The position numbers were made by a program, and so were the translations under genes. The notes beneath the pieces were generated by a model that did not search any database, was not told the DNA's origin, and saw only the letters and a program-made list of their open reading frames with translations. DNA of 64,000 bases from assembly GCA_037576215.1 (NCBI GenBank), contig JBANDB010000002.1, positions 4,154,001 to 4,218,000 of the forward strand. Direction: 5' to 3'. Origin of the DNA: Armillaria gallica (taxonomy: Eukaryota > Basidiomycota > Agaricomycetes > Agaricales > Physalacriaceae). Below, one piece after another: positions 55,823-64,000 of this stretch (positions are counted from its first letter, which is position 1; each line of letters begins with the position of its first letter).

Positions 55823-57310
55823 TTAATCGTCAAATCCACCTTCAAACAGGTAATTCGCCGCAAGTTCCTCATTCTTGTCGCACGCAAAGTAAGCTTCAAG
55901 GACAGCTTGACGAGGGAAACCCAAAGCCTCGAGCTATGGATGATATGAGTCATAGGCTCAGATTCATACTTATACGGACTTACACGCTGGATTGCAGCTC
56001 TTTCCTCCTCCGTCACGCTAACAACATGGGCACCTGGTGGAATATCGCCATCGTCGCCCTCAAAGTCGCCCTCACCAACGCCAAGAAGTTGCATCAAGGC
56101 CTCTGGGTTTTGAGCTAGAAGCTGAGCGAGGGCGGGATTACTCGTAGCAAGCTGATGGATCAAAGGTTGAATGAGATTGGGGTTTGAAGCGATGTGTTCA
56201 CGGAGTTGCTGAAGCTGAGGGCTGTTCTGCAGAGCAGCGAGGTCTAATTGACCTCCCTGAGCTCCTCCGAGACCTCCGGTGCCACCACCAGCGGCAGCTT
56301 GCTGTTGTTGCTGGGCAAGCTAAGAGTCATAGCGGTCAAATTGCTATAGAACAAAAAAAGCTTGTCTGGGCTCACCTGGAACAAATTTTGGGGCTGACTT
56401 GATGGTGGGGCGGGAGCGGCTGGAGTAGCAGCTGGTGCTGGTGCTCCCGCTGGAGCGGGGGCACCAGCAGGGAGGGAAGGCACAGTCGGGGCACTTCCTG
56501 CGGCCTCTGATTCCAGATGGGCCGGGATACCCTGCATGTAATGGTTACACTAGTAAACATCGACTGAGTAATGAAACGCACGCTCATGAGGTACTCTACA
56601 GCACGATCAGGATTGTTGTAACTTGCTCTGAGGGCACGTAGAACTTGATCCCGCGGAAATCCCATCTCAGTCATGCTGTTGATCGTAGACTGTAGTGCAT
56701 CGCCGGTAAGAAAAGAGCTCGAATCACCGAAGGCGGCGGGGGAAGCAGAGGGGGCGGGGGCCGGTGCAGAAGCCACTGGTGCAGGAGCGGGAGCGGGAGC
56801 AGGAGTTTCAGCAGGAGCAGGCTGCTGCGTCGGTTCCGGTGCAGGAGCCACTGCCGGAGGGGGTGCAGCAGGGGCTGCTGCTGCTACGCTGGATGATGCT
56901 GTTGGGGGCATAGGCGTGGGTGTCGGTTTAGGCTGAGCGATTGCGAATCGGTATCATCCCACAGTAGACGGAAAAAGAAGCAACCTTGGACACCATTAAG
57001 ACCAAAAAGTCCTTTTCCTTGATACCGCATGATCCTACTGTCTTATCGTCGGCCAATATTTTTCCTGCGATTGCGGATAAAATGAGCAGGAGGGGCCAGT
57101 GATGGCGCTGATAACTTGCCTGAATATATGATTTTTTGGCTCGCAACCGGATGACCCTGTGCCTCCAGTATCTTGTTCTTGAGGGCGCCTATTGTCTCTT
57201 CATCTTCGACGTCAATCTAGAGAAGGGTTCGATGGCGATGGCAAAGAAGGCTGGGACGAGAAACGGACCTGGAAGACCTTCTGTTGGGTCGTCTTTACGG
57301 TAACTTTCAT
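55823..57310 (-). CDS. RAD23: UV excision-repair and proteasome-shuttle protein RAD23
   Basis: RAD23 carries ubiquitylated proteins to the proteasome and stabilises Rad4/XPC in DNA repair. ATG 57310 opens the ubiquitin-like domain [15 protein letters not shown], continued in small exons to [20 protein letters not shown] and LVLMVSK. Then comes a Pro/Ala-rich linker with near-repeats, UBA1 ([30 protein letters not shown]), a second Pro/Ala linker, the XPC-binding region ([38 protein letters not shown]) and UBA2 ([33 protein letters not shown]). The order and the end are exactly those of the family. The Pro/Ala codon runs at 56750-56930 are simple repeats. Confidence 0.93.
56730..56935 (-). repeat. 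Low-complexity Pro/Ala codon tract in RAD23
   Basis: GGAGCAGGAGC-type units repeated in the linker after the ubiquitin-like domain. Length change here would be tolerated because the linker is disordered. Confidence 0.6.
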
Positions 57311-57622
57311 GGCTGAAAGTGGTTGGAGAAGCGGATGGTAGGGGATGGAAGGATGTAGTACGGGGACAGGATTATTATTGGGAAAGTCGACGCGTAATAG
57401 GACGTGACCGTGACTTGACGTTATGAGGCGTGACGTGACATCATGCTCATCCGGGCAGGCTGCTTGCCATTGCCAATGCCCATATCGAATGCCGTGGCTG
57501 CTACTCATGTGTTGATGCTGCTGCTCTATCCACTTATCTGCATTACTTTTCGTATGTCTGTGCACATTTGATTTGTATACAGCTAATCCTTGCTCGCTGC
57601 AGCGTTCTAGACAGCTAATACA
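57311..57622. promoter_or_regulatory. Divergent RAD23/LRR promoter with TGACGT-type half sites
   Basis: The 312-bp gap has several GTGAC/TGACGT elements at 57400-57440 (for example TTGACGTT and GTGACGTGAC). These resemble ATF/CREB half sites; no ACGCGT or proteasome-type PACE motif was seen. Confidence 0.3.
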
Positions 57623-59934
57623 ATGGCTCACGAACCCGGCGACGACTACATTCGACGGATAGCCAGTTATATCCGGAGCAATGAAAAGAACTTGGCAGAG
57701 GCTGGATTTGTTCGCAGACGTCGACCTCGCCAGTCTACTCCGGATGGCGCCTCTCTCTTCAACCCACTAGGATGGTTTGGCGCTGACTCTGCCGCTGCAT
57801 CCCCAGTCAAGCCCGTCATTCTCTCCGTCGACACCCACCATCTCTTCTATCTCCTCATGCGCCTCGAAGCCGTTGGCATCGATATTGGCACCCTTGACGT
57901 CCGTGTCGATGCTCCTTCCAGGCCAATGAGCTACATAAACCTCTTCCCCGATACCGACAAGTCTGAAACCCTTTCCCTCGCTTCATTTCGCTCTTCTCTG
58001 TCCGCAGTATCTGCCTTTTCTCTGGGGGGTGGATGGTGGGGGAAGCCTGAACAGCTGTCCCTAGATTCCGAGCTCAAATACATCTACAGTAGTTTCACCA
58101 AACTACCCGCCTTATCCATCACTGCCCCGGGTCGGAAAGTCATTTCCGAGCTCGCAAATGAACCTCCCAATGAAAATGCCATCCCCCTTAATACATTCAA
58201 GAATCTGCAGAGTTTGGAATGCGTTGATATCGATCCTCGTTCACTGCTTGGATGGGATCGACTTGCTGAAAGTCTGCGCAGTTTAAAGATAAAGAAGAGT
58301 GGGCTTGAGGACATATCAGACATTTTCATCGGGGCAGTACTTGACGACCAAGCTAGAAGAGAGGGAAGCGCCAGTCGGAAGCGGCATAGAAGAATCCCTC
58401 GTGGGCCGGAACGAAGATCATCTTTCTATTCCACTCAGTTACCAAACTCTGTGCCCGAGGACGAGGATGGTGAGAACCCTAACCATGAAATTTCTTCTGA
58501 GCCCAGAGCGGCACCGTCACACCGCCACTTCAGCTTTCTTCCCTTAAATGGGCTTTTCTTAAACACCTATCCCTTGCCGACAATGCCTTAGCCTTCTTTC
58601 CAGCGGAATTAATACCCCATCTCACATCTTTGGTCCACTTGGACCTGTCGTCAAATCTTCTTGTGTCTGTCCCCTCCGGCCTCGGTTCTCTTTACAATCT
58701 CGTCTCCCTCAATCTCTCGGATAACATGATTGACTCCGTCCTCGGTATTTATCTCAATTTAGGGCAAGTTCTCCATTTGAACCTTTCTCATAATCGTCTC
58801 GAATCGATATGTGGGCTGGAACGATTGCATGCATTGGAGCGTGTCGATTTACGCTACAACTCCCTTGATGATTGTGCCGAGATTGGAAGGTTGGCACCTC
58901 TACCTAACATTACCGAAGTCTGGGTAGAAGGAAATCCCTTTACAGAGGACGAAGGATACAGGATTCCCTGTTTTGACTTCTTCTGGAAAGAAGGGAAGAC
59001 CATTACACTTGATGGATCACTTCCTGGCTATTACGAGAAACGGAACCTGACTATACCACCTCCAGAGCAAATGTCCTCATCTCGTCCACTGTCTGTAGCA
59101 CACTCGCCCCCGACAGTTGCTGTTGGCCATGCCCACCCTCATTCTCATCATTCGTCGCCTAACATGGCTCCTCACATCGACAAACAATCCTCACCTTCTA
59201 CTTCAACCCCTGTTTCTCCACAACTTGCCCCCGTAGGTGCTGTAGGAGTCGGAGGAAAGGCGCGCCGGAAGAAAGTGAAGCGGATAGTCGATCTAGACGG
59301 GGATGTCAGCGATGGTAGCACGGCAAGCTTCTCTCATCGACGCGCTCGGTCTGATGGGTCAGGTAAGTCAAAGGCGAAGGCGAAGGCGAAGGCAAAGTCC
59401 AAGAAGTTCAGAGACACGAGCCCTCTCGGCCCAGCGAAGGAATGGAGTCGGTTTGAAACGCTCCTGGAGAAAGAGGAGGGCAAACTTGTTGCCGGAGACA
59501 ACGCTGAGCTCAACTCTCATCCTCAGGAGGCACAATCATCGAGTATACCACCACAGCGCCCCACTCGCCCATCAAGGCACACTCGCCATCATACTGAACT
59601 GGCTCCCGTCTCTCCAACCCAATCATCCGGATTCGCTGATGTTCTTGCCTCAGTGCAACCTTCGTCTTCCAACTCCTCACAGTCTCTTCGGCGGACACGC
59701 GGGTCACAGACACTGTCCTTTAAATCGGCGGCACGTCGTGCTCGTGTCACTGCGTCTGTATACGAACCTGCTACGTTGGGTGCAGATAGAGATGATGCTG
59801 GCGGGGAAGAGATCAGGGACAACGCGGATGCTTACAGGCGCAGGATTGAGGCCTTGAAGAAGGATATGGGTGATGGGTGGTTGAAGGTATTTAGTCAAAC
59901 GCAGATGAAAGCCACAACTCCGCCTTCTTTGTAG
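57623..59934 (+). CDS. Leucine-rich-repeat protein (apparent frameshift)
   Basis: No intron seems needed. The N-terminus starts MAHEPGDDYIRRIASYIRSN; the middle has LRR-type units: TFKNLQSLECVDIDPRSLLG, LKHLSLADNALAFFPAEL, LVHLDLSSNLLVSVPSGLGS, LVSLNLSDNMIDSVLGIY, VLHLNLSHNRLESICGLERL, LERVDLRYNSLDDCAEIGRL, and an LRR cap (VWVEGNPFTEDEGYRI). A basic tail with a KAKAKAK run follows, ending TQMKATTPPSL. Near 58500 one base is missing in TCTGAGCCC: adding a G yields EAQSGTVTPPLQLSSLKWAF and restores the repeat. As it stands the first frame ends at 58591 and the second begins by 58630. A scaffold role is inferred. Confidence 0.8.
59367..59400 (+). repeat. AAGGCG codon microsatellite
   Basis: Tandem repeats of AAGGCG/AAGGCA encode the Lys-Ala run in the tail of the LRR protein. 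Such runs are prone to length change. Confidence 0.6.
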
Positions 59935-60264
59935 CACCAGCAGTCGTTTCTCATGCACTTATTCACTGGAACACATACAGGACTTTGGATTTTGGCCATT
60001 CCTTTGTATTATACGTCCATCTATTAACAGTAATCCGGTATACCTATTATTTAATATTTAGAATCATATTTGGGCGGCCAAAGGTCGGGCCAATTTGGTG
60101 AGCTTATATGTGACAGTTGTTTGTCACGGTATAAGGAAGCGTCTGTTGGTTTCTCGGTCAAACTTGTCTCCTGCCACTACTTTATCTCCTTGCTTGCGGC
60201 CGCTATCCGCCCTTACGTCGTTCCTTACTTTCTTCTTCTTTCAAAACCATCCAAAGAAATTGTC
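59935..60264. other. Intergenic, promoter of the ARF6 gene
   Basis: About 330 bp, AT-rich at the left, pyrimidine-rich near 60220-60245 just before the ARF start. No extra gene. Confidence 0.4.
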
Positions 60265-61160
<896 letters not shown>

Positions 61161-61634
61161 TCGTTCGTGGCCCTCTCCTTTCACTCCTAGAAACGCCCCT
61201 CAGGATACCCATACCTTTCACGTCTTGCCTTCCCGACACTACCACTACTACTTATGGCCTGCACCAAGTGCAACTACGACACAGCGACGTATGGATGGAT
61301 GTTCGTTAATAGCCTCATGCCCTTTCACCACTTCCCTTGTCGTTCCAGCTGTTATCATCTCAGTTTCTATGTTCTCATCTCTTTCATGTTTCCTCTGGGC
61401 GGTTTCTTTACACATTTAATGCCATACCGTTGCTCAGTCGACCCAGCTTCATATCATATGTCTCTGTATGTAGATTTTTTTTGGAACGTTGCATAAATCT
61501 CGCATCTTGTCTCTTTTTTCGAACATCGCGTGATCTAGACTCGGAGGAGGGATTATCTAAGATGTCGTGCTTTGTGCTACATGCTTCAAAATGTCCGAGT
61601 CGGTGCAGGTTGACCTTCACCAGTTCTTTCCTCC
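61161..61634. other. Intergenic, no gene seen
   Basis: The 3' side of ARF6 and promoter of the cysteine synthase. Pyrimidine-rich at 61280-61440, giving hydrophobic but meaningless frames. Confidence 0.4.
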
Positions 61635-62956
61635 ATGTTTTCTGCTGCAAGAGCAAGCGTACGTCGATCCTTCACCACAGGTCCCGTCGACGGATTCGTG
61701 GGGGCCATTGGGAACACACCATTGGTAAGCACGGACTCAATTCATTCTGAGCTTACCTCACGCAGCGCGGCTAGATCTACTTGAAGTCTCTTTCTGAGCG
61801 AACTGGCTCCAGTATATACGGAAAAGCCGAGTTTCAGAATCCCGGTGGCAGCGTCAAGGATCGTGCAGCACTTGGTGTAGTCCAAGATGCCGAGAAGCGG
61901 GGTCTGTAAGTATTGTGCTTGGATGTGTGAAAGCTTACCGATCTTCGCATCAAGGTTGAAGCCGGGCGGTACTGTTGTCGAAGGTACAGCAGGTAATACT
62001 GGTATTGGGCTCGCTCATGTCTGTCGAGCAAGAGGCTACCGATGCGTGATCTTCATGCCGAATACACAGGTAAACTTCTTATGCAATGATCATATATTCA
62101 CTTTCTCATATCCATCCTAGAGCCAGGAAAAGATTGATCTGTTGCGCATGCTTGGGGCCGAGGTGTATCCTGTGCCTGCAGTAGCATACGATGATCCCAA
62201 GAACTACAACCACCAAGCCCGCGATTTTGCCAAGGATCTTCCGAATGCTATATGGACAGACCAATTCGACAATACCGCCAATGCCAACGCCCACTATGCC
62301 TCTACTGGCCCGGAAATCTGGGAGCAGACTGGTGGTGACTTGGATGGATTCATTTGCGCAACGGGTACAGGTGGCACGTTGGCTGGCGTGGGCAAGTATC
62401 TGAAGGAGAAGAGTGGGGGTAAAACTCAAATCTGGCTGGCCGATCCTCCAGGGAGTGTCTTGACCAGCTATGTCAGTAGTGGAGGAAAGCTTGTTGAGAG
62501 ATCTGGAAGCTCCATCACTGAAGGTCACTTCTCTGTCCCATCATGATGCCTCGTGTCGCTGACTCAAATGCTCAGGCATCGGTCAAGGAAGGATTACTAA
62601 CAATCTGGGAACCCTTGTGAATGAGCTATCCGGTGCCTTTACTGTACCAGATACGAAGAGTATTGCTATGCTCTACGAGCTTTTGGATACTGAAGGTTTG
62701 TATCTCGGTGCCAGCTCAGCTTTGAACGTGGTTGCCGCCGTAGAGCTTGCAGAAAGACTTGGCAAAGGTATATATTGATTGTTCTCTGCGCTTGAGCAAA
62801 TCTAATCAAATCTTACCAGGTTCGAAAGTCGTCACCATTCTCTGTGACGGTGCCTATAGATACCAAAGCCGTATATTCTCAAAACAGTGGCTGGAAACGA
62901 AGGGATTGTCTGACTCAATACCTGAACATTTGAAGAAGTATGCAGTATTAGATTAG
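61635..62956 (+). CDS. Mitochondrial cysteine synthase-like PLP enzyme
   Basis: A fold-type II PLP enzyme; O-acetylserine plus sulfide to cysteine is the family reaction. ATG 61635 starts a mitochondrial presequence, [16 protein letters not shown], then [19 protein letters not shown] and [13 protein letters not shown] with the PLP lysine. Further motifs are [31 protein letters not shown] and [20 protein letters not shown]. The protein resembles yeast YGR012W (Mcy1) more than cytosolic CysK, because of the longer middle region and the mitochondrial start. Five or six introns, all GT-AG. The end is HLKKYAVLD at TAG. Sulfide as substrate is inferred. Confidence 0.88.
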
Positions 62957-63077
62957 AGCATAATAGAAAATGCGGTGACCTGGACCGTGTGAAAAAAAGG
63001 TTACCTAATCATAATGCAAAGAGCAGCGTACCTCGTTTCTTCGGCGCTAGCGTGCATCTTCCTTCTTTCTCTACCCT

Positions 63078-64000
63078 ATGGCCGCGCCCTCTGTGCCTTC
63101 GCCTGACCTTCCTACGGCGCAGGATAAAATTGACTCGCAGTCGTCTGATCCGTCGTCGTCGACAAAGGTAACGAACTTCTTCCCAGCTGGCCCAATTGTC
63201 ACTAACAGCGTCCGTGGCCTGTCGTGTAGGTTGACAGTCCATCTCACGGTGCCAATGGTACAACTACCGTCCCTGAGTCTGACAACGCTGTGATGTCTCC
63301 CCTCGCTGACACAGGCGATGAACAAGGGCAGGCTCCCTCGTTAACATCGCAGAAACCGGCGGAACCGACGGTCGTCTCTCCGAATCATGTCGATGTTGCG
63401 ACGACCGACGAGAAAGAGCCCGAGAAACCGGAGGATGGCTCGCTCTCGACGACGCTGACTGGCACCCATCCTCATGGCGCCGCATCGCGTCGTAAAGCGC
63501 AGGCGTCTTCGACGACGACAGAGGGTCCCGTTTCTTCTCCTTCCGATGGCGTGAAGGGCCCAAAAGTATCCAAAAGCAAACGGAGTTCTAAACCGTCGTT
63601 TTTCACTAGATTCCTACGTAAAATTATTCCCTGCGTTCCCAGCTCCCCTCGTTCCGCGCCTGTCGACATTGATATCCCCTCGGTTCCTCTGCCCTCGTCA
63701 CGAGAGAAGCCTGAAGTCAAGGCTCCCGAGCAGACCCTTACCGATGTCCCGTCGGCATTACCGCTACCTAAAGCCGATCCGCCAACAGACACTCAGGATA
63801 CAAAGGAAGTATCTACAGGCGATCTCCCGCCTCTGGACACCAGCCCTCCTCCGCGAGCGCCTGATGCTGAGGTCATCCTGCCTCCGACACCAACGACACA
63901 TTTACTTCCCCAGGCGGAGACCGAGGGTATGACTTCTGGTGCTGTTGTCCCACCTGGAGCCACAGGTACAATAAACAAAAGGCATTCCGCCGTTCTGACT
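63078..64000 (+). CDS. Psr1-like (NIF/SCP-type) phosphatase, N-terminal part only
   Basis: ATG 63078 opens a disordered, Pro/Ser/Thr-rich N-terminus (MAAPSVPSPDLPTAQDK). A GT-AG intron near 63168 leads to a long exon with SKPSFFTRFLRKIIPCVPSS, a basic-hydrophobic block with a Cys that resembles the palmitoylated membrane anchor of Psr1/SCP-type phosphatases of basidiomycetes. The catalytic DLDETL-type domain should lie past the right edge, so the assignment is by N-terminus alone. In yeast, Psr1 supports the sodium stress response. The gene is truncated by the window. Confidence 0.55.

Overview
This window is nuclear DNA from a filamentous basidiomycete fungus, most likely an agaricomycete. 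The evidence is the very dense layout of genes with many short introns (about 45-60 nt, GT-AG), the protein types (Agaricomycetes-style F-box protein, SLC49-like transporter, GH16 beta-glucanase, pepsin-like protease, betaine-lipid synthase, Psr1-type phosphatase N-terminus) and the absence of operons, CRISPR arrays or bacterial signals. I could not identify the species. All gene models were spliced by eye, so exon edges are inferences unless stated.

Layout. 1-8 kb: partial F-box gene (-), Bli-3-like flavin-fold protein (-), TIM17 (-), a zf-4CXXC_R1 chromatin protein (+), a Sws1/ZSWIM7-like recombination factor (-) and TRM11 (+). 8-20 kb: SLC49/FLVCR-like transporter (-), U1-type zinc-finger splicing protein (+), Smr-domain protein (-), chitin synthase (+), R3H protein (-) and a small unknown protein (-). 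20-25 kb: HPD-motif protein and cohesin RAD21 (both +). 25-33 kb is the most accessory part: secreted carboxymuconolactone-decarboxylase-like protein, GH16 glucanase, a broken copy of PHS1, an intronless HXXXD acyltransferase, intact PHS1, a secreted aspartic protease and a single-pass membrane protein. 33-47 kb: ELL elongation factor, phospholipase B, a SHIPPO/HMMR-like coiled-coil protein, RPA43, TIM16/PAM16 and a BTB protein. 47-64 kb: LIM-C1-RhoGAP protein, betaine-lipid synthase BTA1, RAD23, a leucine-rich-repeat protein, an ARF6-type GTPase, a mitochondrial cysteine synthase and the N-terminus of a Psr1-like phosphatase.

Working themes. Most genes are single-copy housekeeping genes, many in divergent pairs that share 100-300 bp promoters (SWS1/TRM11, RPA43/TIM16, TIM17/zinc finger, RAD23/LRR). 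Several serve mitochondria (TIM17, TIM16, cysteine synthase), chromosomes (RAD21, SWS1, RAD23), transcription and splicing (ELL, RPA43, U1-type zinc finger), and the cell wall or lipids (chitin synthase, GH16, PHS1, PLB, BTA1).

Two things stand out. First, about a dozen conserved genes, several essential, each need one extra base to keep reading frame. The missing base is usually in a short homopolymer and never a gain, which points to base-calling or assembly deletions rather than gene death, but should be checked because the alternative would be remarkable. Second, the 5' end of PHS1 is duplicated 2.15 kb upstream, and an intronless acyltransferase sits between the two copies.
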